Part shown: one piece after another, positions 1 to 8,335 of the stretch
How the letters are laid out: every line of letters starts with the position of its first letter
How positions within the stretch are numbered: the stretch's first letter is position 1
NCBI RefSeq assembly: GCF_016862435.1
Contig: NZ_BOMY01000006.1
Coordinates: 48,345 to 112,344, forward strand
DNA: 64,000 nucleotides
Source of the DNA: Paractinoplanes tereljensis
GTDB taxonomy: Bacteria > Actinomycetota > Actinomycetes > Mycobacteriales > Micromonosporaceae
Direction: 5' to 3'
Translations under genes and position numbers: made by a program
Notes under the pieces: generated by a model
The model's database searches: none
The model's input: the letters and a program-made list of their open reading frames with translations, nothing else
What the model was told of the DNA's origin: nothing

Positions 1-677
1 CGGCGACGGCGAACGGTGAGCCACGGCCCGTCGTGGTCGGCGTGGTCAACACGGGCTCGACCACGATCTCGAAGGCCGTCGTGAACGTCGAGGTGTACGG
101 CGGCAAAGGAAGGCTGCTCGGGACCGCCTCGAAGAACTGTGTCTCCTACGGGTACATACAGTTGTCGGGCATCTGGTGCGAGATCAATGAGCCGCTCCTG
201 CCGAACAAGACCTACGCGATCGAGCCGTTGCAGCTCGCCGGATTCGGCAGCTCCACCGAGAAGACCAGCTTCACGGTGACGTGGCACGATCCGCACTGGA
301 CGGACTGGAGTGGCGGCCTGGAGGGCCTCACCCGCCCGACGCGCGGCACCAACATGGGGTCGTCGCGGGGCGACGGATCCGGGCCGGACGCCCACCTCGT
401 CGCCACCAGCCTGCCGACGCCGCGCGACCCCAAGCGGTCCTTCGTGACGACCATCGAGGTCGGGGAGGACGAGATCCCGAGTCCGTCTTCGTCCGGCAGC
501 GCGTCGCCGTCCCCGACCACGTCGGTGCCCGCCGGTGACGACGGCGGCAGCGGCGGCGGTCTCCCGATCACCGGGCCCGCCGCCTGGTCGATCGCGGGCA
601 TCGGCGGCGGCCTGCTGCTCGCCGGCATGCTCGCCCTCGTCCTGACCCGCCGTCGGCGGGCGCGCTTCACCACCTGA
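1..677 (+). CDS. LPXTG-type wall-anchored surface protein, C-terminal part (5' end outside window)
   Basis: The reading frame is open to the left edge, so the start lies outside the window and only about 224 residues are seen. The C-terminus has a Ser/Pro/Thr-rich stalk, the sortase motif LPITG, a hydrophobic segment of about 22 residues and a basic RRRRAR tail. This is the standard layout of a sortase substrate covalently linked to peptidoglycan. The upstream part resembles a beta-sandwich domain with two Cys residues that could pair; I cannot name a ligand or activity. A strong terminator follows at once, so this is the last gene of its transcript. Confidence 0.85.
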   Translation, partial: ATANGEPRPVVVGVVNTGSTTISKAVVNVEVYGGKGRLLGTASKNCVSYGYIQLSGIWCEINEPLLPNKTYAIEPLQLAGFGSSTEKTSFTVTWHDPHWTDWSGGLEGLTRPTRGTNMGSSRGDGSGPDAHLVATSLPTPRDPKRSFVTTIEVGEDEIPSPSSSGSASPSPTTSVPAGDDGGSGGGLPITGPAAWSIAGIGGGLLLAGMLALVLTRRRRARFTT

Positions 678-693
678 TCACCGCGCCACCACG

Positions 694-735
694 CCCCGCG
701 GCCCCGCATTCGTGCGGGACCGCGGGGTTTTGTTT
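694..735 (+). terminator. Rho-independent terminator after the LPXTG protein
   Basis: A near-perfect 14-15 bp GC-rich stem (694-708 with 713-727) closes on a TTCG tetraloop and is followed by TTTTGTTT. It ends the transcript of the surface protein gene. Confidence 0.92.
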
Positions 736-885
736 CTAAAAATCACCGTATGGGCCGCCTCGGGCGTGCCAAAACTGCGGTGCCAGCTGGGCAGATAGAC
801 AGAAGTCGTTGTGTCGCGGGCGTGAACATGATTAATTTTCGCTTAAGTCCGCCCCCGCTTTCCCGCTCGCTCAACGGGAGACGCC

Positions 886-2631
886 ATGCGCATGCGACTT
901 TTCCTTCTATTTCCCGCCATCCTCGGCCTGATTCTCACCCCCGTCAGCCCGGCCCACGCCGCCAGTACACCGCTGGTCACCGTGGACGGCACCCGCTTCG
1001 TTGACGGGCACGGCCGGGAGGTCGTGCTTCGCGGGTTCAACGTGTCCGGTGAGGTGAAGCTGGCCGAGAAGGGGCGGCTTCCGTTCGCCGACGCGGCGGC
1101 CGCCCGCACCTCGGCCCTGGCCATGCGGAACCTCACCAACGCCAACGCCGTGCGGTTCCTGCTCTCCTGGGAGGCCGCCCAACCCGCCCCGGGGGTCATC
1201 GACACCACCTACCTCGCCAAGGTGACCGAGCAGGCCGGGGCGTTCGCGGACGCCGGGTTCGCGGTGCTCTTCGACTTTCACCAGGACCTGTTCTCGCGGT
1301 ACCTGTTCAACTCCGGGAGCTGGTACACCGGCAACGGCGCGCCCAAGTGGTGGGTGCAGGCCGGTAACTACCCGCAGGAGAGCTGCGGCGTCTGCGTCAC
1401 CTGGGGGCAGAACATCACCCAGAACGCCGCGGTCCAGCAGGCCACCTACGATTTCTGGCGCAACCGTACGGACTTCATGTGGCAGGCCGAGCAGGTGCTC
1501 CGCTACCTGCGCACCAACCTCGGCGACAGCCGGTTCGCGCACGTGCTCGGCGTCGACCCGTGGAACGAGCCCTACGCCGGCAAGTACGACAGCGGGCAGA
1601 ACAGCCGCACCTGGGAACAGACCGTGCTGTGGCCGTTCTACCAGTCGTTCCGGGCCATGATGGACACCGCGGGCTGGACCGATCGGCCGGCCTTCGTCGA
1701 GCCCAACCCGTTCTGGAACGGCAACGTCTCCAACCAGACCGGGGGCCTCCTCGACGCCGGAGCGATCGGGCCGCGGTACGTGTTCAACTCGCACTTCTAC
1801 GACCAGGCCGCCATCTCCGGCGTGCTGATGTGGGGCAAGGCCACCGACGGGCGGGAGAGCGCCGACTTCGCCAAGATCCGGGACCGGTCGACGGCGCTGT
1901 CGACCGCGGCGATCGTCTCCGAGTTCGGCCATCCGCTCACCGGTTACACCTCGGACAAGGCGCCGAGCGTGGACAAGGCGATGTATCAAGGGCTGGACTC
2001 GCGGCTGACCGGCGCGCAGTGGTGGGGCAGCGTGGCCGGCTCCGGGGCGGCGCTCTCCGGCCTGCAGTGGCAGTGGGACACTAACAGCGGCCGGCACCAG
2101 GAGTTGATGAACGACAACCCGGACAAGGTCAAAACCGCCGGCGACGCCTGGAACGACGAGGACTTCTCCGCGGTGGCTATGGACGATACGGGTACGGCCT
2201 ACCTGCGGCAGGACGCGCGCCTGCTGGACCGGATCTACCCGGCCGCGGTGGCCGGGCGCACGCTGGCCTTCGCCTACGAGGACCGGGCCCGGGACGGAAG
2301 CACCGCGATGGCCTGGATCCCGGTCCCGGCCAGCCTGCCGAACGTGCGCACGACGGTGAACAGCAGCCGGTACGGCGTCCTCGTCTGGCGCTCGGGCGGG
2401 GACGGCTCCCCCACCGAGGTGAAGCTCCCGGCCGGTTTCCGCAACACCATCGCCTCCGACGTCGCCTACACGATCTCGGCCGACGGCCGGACCCTGTCGC
2501 TGGCCGGCACCGGCGCGGCCGGCGTCGTGCACTACGCCCTGATCGCCGACTCGGTGGCCCCGACGGCCGCCGTGCTGACCGCGGCGAAGACCGAACTGGC
2601 CGCCTGGGCCAAGACCGCCTTCCCATCCTGA
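886..2631 (+). CDS. Secreted glycoside hydrolase family 5, endoglycosylceramidase-like
   Basis: The 581-residue protein starts with a Sec signal peptide (about 1-26, cleavage after AHA). The catalytic TIM barrel follows with typical GH5 signatures: DFHQD near 130-134, the acid/base Glu in DPWNEP (Glu228) and the nucleophile Glu in VSEFG (Glu346). The order and spacing match the GH5 subgroup that includes endoglycosylceramidases and related glycolipid or beta-glycan hydrolases, with a C-terminal beta domain after about 430. The ATG at 886 has a GGGAG ribosome site 5 nt upstream. The exact substrate cannot be read from sequence; GH5 membership is secure, the ceramidase-like assignment is inference. 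Confidence 0.88.
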   Translation: MRMRLFLLFPAILGLILTPVSPAHAASTPLVTVDGTRFVDGHGREVVLRGFNVSGEVKLAEKGRLPFADAAAARTSALAMRNLTNANAVRFLLSWEAAQPAPGVIDTTYLAKVTEQAGAFADAGFAVLFDFHQDLFSRYLFNSGSWYTGNGAPKWWVQAGNYPQESCGVCVTWGQNITQNAAVQQATYDFWRNRTDFMWQAEQVLRYLRTNLGDSRFAHVLGVDPWNEPYAGKYDSGQNSRTWEQTVLWPFYQSFRAMMDTAGWTDRPAFVEPNPFWNGNVSNQTGGLLDAGAIGPRYVFNSHFYDQAAISGVLMWGKATDGRESADFAKIRDRSTALSTAAIVSEFGHPLTGYTSDKAPSVDKAMYQGLDSRLTGAQWWGSVAGSGAALSGLQWQWDTNSGRHQELMNDNPDKVKTAGDAWNDEDFSAVAMDDTGTAYLRQDARLLDRIYPAAVAGRTLAFAYEDRARDGSTAMAWIPVPASLPNVRTTVNSSRYGVLVWRSGGDGSPTEVKLPAGFRNTIASDVAYTISADGRTLSLAGTGAAGVVHYALIADSVAPTAAVLTAAKTELAAWAKTAFPS

Positions 2632-3199
2632 CCCTGGGCAACGAGTTAACCTCGATAGGTCACCAAGAAAATCTATGACGAAAGAACTAGACTTTCTCGG
2701 GGAGGCCGGGTAACGTTCCTGGTGTTGAAAGACGAGATCGAAAAAAGACGCAGACGAAGAAGAACGACCGAGCGTCAAGCAGGGCCCGGACCTTTTCCTG
2801 GCTCGCCCGGTCCGCAGTGAGCACGACAAGACCTTGACGTAATTCCAGGTCAGGGCAGGTTCGCCGCACGTGTGTGAGGCCATGAAGTCGCGTGGGGCTT
2901 CGACACCGGCGGACAGCACGACAGCACCACCGAAACCGAAAGCTGAGGAAAGGGAGGGCTGGACACCGTTGGATCGCCCGCCACCAGGGCGCACTTCTTC
3001 TCTGGGGCGGACACCGCAGTTTCCATCGAACGAGAGGTGGTCCTCGGTCACGCTTACGCGATCCTCGCACCCCACACCGCCAACGGCGGTCGGTGCGGAT
3101 ACGACAACCCGACGAACCTGTCGGTAAATGGTGTTTTTACCCGTAAACCCTGGGCCCCGGTGCTTCCGCACCGGGGCCCTCGTTCATGGAGAGGTATAT
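2632..3199 (+). other. 568-bp intergenic region and leader upstream of the MerR-type gene
   Basis: No convincing gene on either strand; short open frames here have poor composition and no ribosome site. The stretch is less GC-rich than its surroundings. A weak CGAG/CTCG hairpin near 2650 could end the GH5 transcript. The only strong signal is the terminator-like hairpin at 3152-3184 just before the next gene. Confidence 0.6.
3152..3184 (+). terminator. Terminator-like hairpin in the leader of the MerR-type gene
   Basis: A perfect 12-bp stem (3152-3163 with 3168-3179) with a TTCC loop is followed by TCGTT and lies only about 20 nt before the next start codon, next to its ribosome site at 3188-3195. 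It may end upstream transcription or act as a cis-regulatory element on the MerR-type gene. The weak T-tract leaves the function open. Confidence 0.65.
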
Positions 3200-3517
3200 A
3201 TGGTCCAATCCGACGATATGTTTGGTGATGACGACTACCCCGCCTACACGATGGGCCGTGCCGCGGAGATCACCGGCACCTCGCAGGATTTCCTGCGCCG
3301 GCTCGGTGAGGCGAAGCTGATCACCCCACTCCGGTCGACCGGCGGACACCGCCGTTACTCCCGCTACCAGCTGCGGCTCGCCGCGCGGGCCCGGGAGATG
3401 GTCGATCAGGGCACCGCACTCGAAGCCGCCTGCCGGATCATCATTCTCGAGGACCAACTCGAGGAAGCCCTCCGGCAGAACGAGCAGTACCAGCGCCAAC
3501 AGGAGCTTGACGCCTGA
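3200..3517 (+). CDS. MerR-type helix-turn-helix regulator (small, 105 aa)
   Basis: Residues 14-60 form a MerR winged-helix DNA-binding domain: YTMGRAAEITG, then LRRLGEAKLITPLRSTGGHRRYSRYQL, where GGHRRY is the characteristic wing motif. A helical tail from about 65 to 105 is rich in Glu/Gln and probably dimerises as a coiled coil. There is no effector-binding domain, as in the short MerR-like regulators common in actinobacteria. The ATG at 3200 is chosen for its GGAGAGG ribosome site 5 nt upstream; a longer frame from 3128 would run through the hairpin. The target genes are unknown. Confidence 0.85.
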   Translation: MVQSDDMFGDDDYPAYTMGRAAEITGTSQDFLRRLGEAKLITPLRSTGGHRRYSRYQLRLAARAREMVDQGTALEAACRIIILEDQLEEALRQNEQYQRQQELDA

Positions 3518-3578
3518 CGAAAACGGCGTCGGTCGGCGGACCGGGGATCCGGACCGCCGACCGCTGGAGCCGGGACGG

Positions 3579-4970
3579 TCAGATGAAGCCGCGGGCCTGG
3601 AAGGCGGCCTTCACCGAGGCGGCGGCGGCGCTGCCGTACAAACTCTGCGCGGCACTGACGGTCGCGTTGGCGGCGGCCGCGAAGGTCGTACCGGCGGTGA
3701 AGTTGAACTGGGCCTCGAGGATGACCGTGTTCGCGTTCGTCCGGCCCAGGGCCGTGCTGATGTCGTAGAGGGCGCGCGACCACATCTCGCCGTCGGCGTG
3801 CACCTCGTTCTCGAAGTCCCCGGGGTAGACCTTGGTGCCGTCGATCCGGCGCAGGCAGTGCGGGGTCGTGCTGGTGTAGGAGACCGCGTCCCAGTCGCCG
3901 ATGCAGACCAGCGGCACGGCGGTGGTGTTGGTGCTGACCGCCGACGACATGGTGTACGCCCAGTAGTCGCCGAAGCCCTCGCCGATCGCCCCGGACTGGC
4001 TGGACGAGCCGAAGCCGGGAACCTGGGCGTCCTGGATGGCGTGGCCGTACTCGTGCCAGATGATCTCGGCGTCCTCGGCGTCGTCAACCCCGCCCGTACC
4101 GAAGGTGATCTGATCGGTCGAGGGGTCGTAGTAGGAGTTGTCGTCGGTGTAACCGGTCGTCTTGTACTTCTGCGCCGAGTTGTTGACGTCGGTGAAGCCG
4201 AGGCTCTGGATGTACTCCTGCGCCGACGTGATGCTGTAGTAGCCCATGGTCTGCTCGAAGCCGGCCTGCGCGCGGGTGTACGTGTAGGTGCGCGTGCTCG
4301 AGGTGACCCCGCTGCTGCTCTGGTTGCTGGCGTACGCGCCGCGGAGCGTGGTGACGCCGCTGGTCAGCTGGGTCAGCGTGACCGTCTTGTAAGCGGCGGT
4401 GAAGGTGCCGGCGCTGGTGGTGTCCTTGAGGCTCTCGTTCTGCAGGGTCACCACCGGATTGGGGCTGAAGACCTGGCCGGAGCCGTTGACCTCCTTGACC
4501 GCGCTCTTCTCGGAGAGCGTGGCGCCGCTGGCCGCGTCGACGACGGTCTGCACGCTGCCGCCGCGGGTGTCGGTGAGCACCAGCCAGCCGAGCTTGGCGG
4601 TGTCGCCGGGCACGATGACCGCCGCCGCCGACCGCACCAGCGAACCGGCGAGCCGGCCGGTCACCGCCGACTCGGCCCGGTTGCGGGCGAAGGCGGCGCT
4701 GCCGGCCGGCGTGCCCTTGATCGCGAAACGGCCGTCCTGGATCGAGGTGGTGCCGGTCCGGGTGTCGGTGTGGGTGGCGTAGTAGCCGCCGAGCACCGGC
4801 ACTCCCCGATAGGTCTGCTGGTACCAGGTGTGCGTGCCGAGCAGGGAGTGCCGGGTGGCCACGACGGTAAGTCCGTCCGGGGCCGCGTGGGCGGCGGTGG
4901 CGCCCGAGGCGACCACCATGCCGACGATGCCGCCCACCGCCGCCAGCCGCTGGATCGTTCTCCGTGCCAT
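3579..4970 (-). CDS. Secreted thermolysin/fungalysin-like zinc metalloprotease (gluzincin)
   Basis: 463 residues: Sec signal peptide (about 1-29), an FTP/PepSY-type inhibitory propeptide (about 30-190), then the catalytic domain. The zinc site is HEYGH (His306, Glu307, His310), with the third ligand Glu331 in GEGFGDYW, a spacing typical of M4/M36 enzymes. The C-terminal helical lobe with its Ala-rich end is also typical. The protein would be exported as a zymogen and cleave its propeptide. The start has a GGAGG ribosome site 6 nt upstream. It lies 83 bp downstream of the subtilase gene on the same strand and may be co-expressed or independent. M4 against M36 is not resolved. Confidence 0.92.
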   Translation of the reverse strand: MARRTIQRLAAVGGIVGMVVASGATAAHAAPDGLTVVATRHSLLGTHTWYQQTYRGVPVLGGYYATHTDTRTGTTSIQDGRFAIKGTPAGSAAFARNRAESAVTGRLAGSLVRSAAAVIVPGDTAKLGWLVLTDTRGGSVQTVVDAASGATLSEKSAVKEVNGSGQVFSPNPVVTLQNESLKDTTSAGTFTAAYKTVTLTQLTSGVTTLRGAYASNQSSSGVTSSTRTYTYTRAQAGFEQTMGYYSITSAQEYIQSLGFTDVNNSAQKYKTTGYTDDNSYYDPSTDQITFGTGGVDDAEDAEIIWHEYGHAIQDAQVPGFGSSSQSGAIGEGFGDYWAYTMSSAVSTNTTAVPLVCIGDWDAVSYTSTTPHCLRRIDGTKVYPGDFENEVHADGEMWSRALYDISTALGRTNANTVILEAQFNFTAGTTFAAAANATVSAAQSLYGSAAAASVKAAFQARGFI

Positions 4971-5053
4971 CGATGACCTCCACCTGCTGCGCCCGAATTT
5001 AAGGGCAGCGTAATGATGGGGATAAATGTCCCGGAGATCGCGAACGGGTCATA

Positions 5054-7281
5054 TCAGCAGATGAGCTTCACCACCACCTCGACGGTCTGCTGACGGACGT
5101 TGCCGGCGTCGTCGGTCGCGGTGAGGGTGATCCGGTGCGGGATGTCGCCGCACCCGCCGCGCAGCTGCACGATCGGGCTCGGGCCGGCCCCGATCGGCAC
5201 CGCCGGTGCGCCGGCCTGACTGTCGGTCCAGGCCAGGCTCAGCGGCCCGCCCTCCGGATCGACCGCGCTGCTGCCCAGCGTGAGCTGATGGAACACCCCG
5301 CCGGCGTCCGAGCCGTTGGTCCACAGGACCGCCCCGTTGGCCGGGTTGGTGATGGCCACCGTCGGCGGGAGGTTCGGCCCGGCCGCCCGGATCGTGATCG
5401 CCACGGTGTCGGTGCCGCACAGGCCGAACGTGTCGCAGCCGCGGAAGGTGACCGTGTGCGGGCCGGGCGGAACGTTCAGCGGCGTCTGCGCGGTGTGCCC
5501 GGCCGCGAACACCGAACCGTCGAGCCGCCAGCTCACCTGGTTGTCGGCGAGCCCGCCGGTGTCCGGGTCCAGGCTGGTCCCGGCGAACGAGATCGGCTCG
5601 GCCGGGGTGAAGACCGGCGGGCCGGAGTCGTCGCTGGGCGTGACGATGTGCACGGTCGGCGCGTGGTTCGTCACGGTCACCTGGATCGAGTCGGACGCGG
5701 TGGCCCCGCCCGGGAAGGCGGCCGTGGCGGTGATCGTGTGGGTGCCGGCCGGCAGCGACGCGGTCCGTGGGTTACCGGTGCCGAGGCTGACGCTGCCGCG
5801 TTTCCAGGTGACGGTCGGACTGCCGAGGCCGTCGTCGTAGACGTTCGCCCGGAACTGCACCGGCGTGCCCGCGCCCAGCTGCGCCCCGGCCGACGGGGTC
5901 CGGATGTCGAGGGCCGGCGGAAGCGCGTCCCGGACCGGGTCCAGCGCGTTGATCACCCGCCGCTTGACCCGGTCGTCGGGGCTGGTGCGCATCCACCCGA
6001 GGAGCTTGGTCTCCACCGCGCTGCCGCCCTGGTTCGGATCGGCCGCCCAGATCAGGGCGGCCACCCCAGCCGCGTACGGGCTGGCGAAGCTGGTCCCCCA
6101 CACCTGGCGTGGCCGGGTCTGGTCCGGCGTCGGTCCGGTGATGACGGTGAACGGCGCGAAGATGTCCACGTCCTCGTGCCCGTAGTTGGACTGCGGATCG
6201 CGCAGCAGGCTGTTCTGCAACAGGCCACCGACGCAGGTCACGCCGGCGTTCTCACAGGGGGTGACCCAGTGGTTCTCCCAGCAGACCAGGAAGCAGGTCT
6301 CGCCGTCGACGTCCCGGCCGTCGTTGCCGGCCGACGCGAACAGCAGGATGCCCGCTCCCCGCAGCACCGCGGTCGCGGCCTCGAACGGCAGCACCGACCA
6401 CTCCAGCGCCCAGTGCACCGACGCACTGAAGCTCATGTTGATGATCTTGCTACCGGCCCCGGCCGCGGCGGTGACGCCGCTGATCGCGGTGAAGAAGTCG
6501 TAGCTGGACCAGACCAGGTTGAGCCGGCCGACCGGCCCGGCCGAACCGGCCACCCCGCGGCCGTTGTCCGGCACGCCGGCGGCGGTGTCGGCCACCTCGG
6601 TGCCGTGCCAGGGCGATCCGGTGCCCCGGTGGGTCGCCGGCACGCCCGGGACCACGCTGGTCATCGTGGTGCCGGCCGGCAGGTCGTCGTTGATGTCGGG
6701 ACGGAAGCCCTGGTCGACGACGCCGATCTCGACGGTGTTGCGGGTGCGGTCGACCGAGTCGAGCAGGGTCCAGGCCGGGGCGGCGCCGATGTCCTGGACA
6801 CTGCCCGAGTTCAGGTAGGACCAGGTGTAGGAGTTGCGGTTGTAGGCGGTGGCCGGATCGTTGCCGAATCCTTCCGGACCGATCAGCGCCTCGTTGGCAC
6901 TGCCGGCGGCGATGCTGTCCGGGGCGGCGAGCCAGTTGACGCCGATGGCCAACCCGGCCACCGCCTCGGTGGCGGCGATGGTCAGCAGTCCGAGGCCGGC
7001 CTTGCTGGACACCGCGAGCGCGTCCGCTCGTTCGCGCCCGGGGTTGAGCTTGCCGAGCAGGTCACTGAGCCCACCCGGATCGGCGCGACTCGGGTCCACC
7101 CGTACGAGATAGTGGGGTGGGAAGTCTTTGATCTTGGGGTCGTTCTCGGCCAGAACGGTGCCGCCCCCGTGACCGGGCCGGCGCACCCCGTGGGCGCCGG
7201 ACAGGGATCCGGGACCGCCGCCTGGGCACCCACCGGAACGACGAGAAGCAGCGCGGCCAGCGCGTTCACTGCTGCGAACAT
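5054..7281 (-). CDS. Secreted subtilisin-family (S8) serine protease with Ig-like C-terminal repeats; apparent frameshift near the N-terminus
   Basis: The peptidase domain has the full triad: Asp in GVVDQGFRPD (codon near 6714), His in HGTEVAD (6605-6607) and Ser in GTSFASPYAAG (6089-6091). Three Ig/PKD-like beta domains follow (5070-5940). A good start with GAGGAG ribosome site at 7281 encodes a signal peptide (MFAAVNALAALLLVVPVGAQA), but in a different frame from the protease. The frames would join, giving about 742 residues, if one base were added in the five-C run at 7164-7168. Either a real frameshift inactivates export, or this is a sequence error or slippage site. It is the last gene of the operon with the small secreted protein and lipase. 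Confidence 0.85.
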
Positions 7282-7302
7282 GACTCTCCTCGGCCGGCTC
7301 GG

Positions 7303-7563
7303 CTACGGGCAGCCGGCCAGGTCCATCTGGTGCCGGATGTCGCCCAGTTGGGCTTCCAGCCGGAGGATGAGGGCGACGAGGCCCGGCTTCTGCGCGGGCG
7401 TCGCGGTGGCCAGCCGCTCCTGCGCGATGTCCTCCCGGATCTGGACCCCGTCGTAGGCCGCCTGCAGGGACGCGCATTCGGCGGTCACCGCGTAGGCCGG
7501 CGTGGCCAGCATCGGAGTGGCGAGGGCGCCGAGCGCGGCGAGGATGACGATGGTGCGTTTCAT
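7303..7563 (-). CDS. Small secreted protein of unknown function (86 aa)
   Basis: Signal peptide (about 1-26, MKRTIVILAALGALATPMLA, cleavage after AYA) followed by about 60 residues that look like a helical hairpin, with one Cys near each end (AECAS... and ...LAGCP) that could form a disulfide. The ATG at 7563 has an AAGGAGA ribosome site. It sits 14 bp after the lipase and 21 bp before the subtilase in one operon, so it might act as a chaperone, inhibitor or cofactor for one of these enzymes. That role is a guess from position only; I do not recognise the family. Confidence 0.75.
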   Translation of the reverse strand: MKRTIVILAALGALATPMLATPAYAVTAECASLQAAYDGVQIREDIAQERLATATPAQKPGLVALILRLEAQLGDIRHQMDLAGCP

Positions 7564-7577
7564 GGCTGTCTCCTTGA

Positions 7578-8243
7578 TCAGGTGATGGGCAGTTCGACGA
7601 ACGTGCCCGGGCAGGTGCCACCGACGGCGGCCAGCGCCGCGGCGATGAAAAGGGGCGATCGCGGCTCGTCGGGATGTTCGACGCCGGCGATCTCGTGGAA
7701 GCAGGCTCCGCCGTCCAGCCGGGTGACGTCGGCGGCGTCCTTGGTGCTGCGCAGCGTGGTGTACGCGATGTCGCCGGGAGTGTCGTCGCCTGCGTCCAAG
7801 TCCCAGAGGAAGGGGTTGAACGGGCACATCTGGCCGCCGTCCTGCTCGCCGAGCAGGCAGGCCGGGAGGTAGCCGTAGTGCGGTGAACCCATCGACACGA
7901 AGGTGCGGACCTTCGCCGCGCCACCGAGGTGCTTGAGGTAGTAACGCGTCGACAGGCCACCCATGCTGTGCCCGACCAGGTTGACCCTCCCCGCGCCGGT
8001 CTGCGCCCGGACACTGTCCGCCAGGGCGGCGATGACCAGGGCGTTCACCACGTTGTTCTGACCCGGTAGGTCGACCACGTAGGCCGGATAGCCGGCCGCG
8101 GCGAACGCGTCCCGCATCGCCGACATGTCGGAGCCGGCCCCGGTCCAGCCGTGCACCAGGATCACCGGCTCCCGGGGCACCTGGTCGGTGGCCGCGGCCG
8201 CCGGTGGCAGCACGGTGAGCAGCAGTGCCAAGACGAACCGCAC
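7578..8243 (-). CDS. Secreted lipase/esterase of the alpha/beta-hydrolase fold
   Basis: 221 residues with a signal peptide (about 1-18), an oxyanion strand VILVHGWTG near 27-35 and the nucleophile elbow GHSMGG (Ser93). A catalytic His is likely in the final EIAGVEHPDEP segment. Size and motifs fit the class 2 / EstA-type triacylglycerol lipases of actinobacteria. A GTG at 8243 is preferred because AGGAGG lies 7 nt upstream; an ATG 36 nt further upstream would add residues before the signal peptide. First gene of the secreted hydrolase operon and divergent from the SARP-type regulator, which may control it. Confidence 0.87.
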   Translation of the reverse strand: MRFVLALLLTVLPPAAAATDQVPREPVILVHGWTGAGSDMSAMRDAFAAAGYPAYVVDLPGQNNVVNALVIAALADSVRAQTGAGRVNLVGHSMGGLSTRYYLKHLGGAAKVRTFVSMGSPHYGYLPACLLGEQDGGQMCPFNPFLWDLDAGDDTPGDIAYTTLRSTKDAADVTRLDGGACFHEIAGVEHPDEPRSPLFIAAALAAVGGTCPGTFVELPIT

Positions 8244-8335
8244 CCTGTTTCCTCCTATGTGTACTGTGACGCCCGACATCGTGCCGGTCGGCGCTGCAAC
8301 CGCGCTGACGCGGCGCTGGAACGGCAGGGAGACCC

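Noticed and set aside
2687..3070. 127-codon minus-strand frame upstream of the MerR-type gene
   Set aside because: Arg/Cys/Phe-rich, no start signal, no recognisable domain.
907..3171. Long minus-strand frame opposite the GH5 gene (754 codons)
   Set aside because: Composition is that of an antisense shadow (Gly/Arg/Pro/His-rich), no ribosome site, and the plus-strand GH5 motifs are unambiguous.
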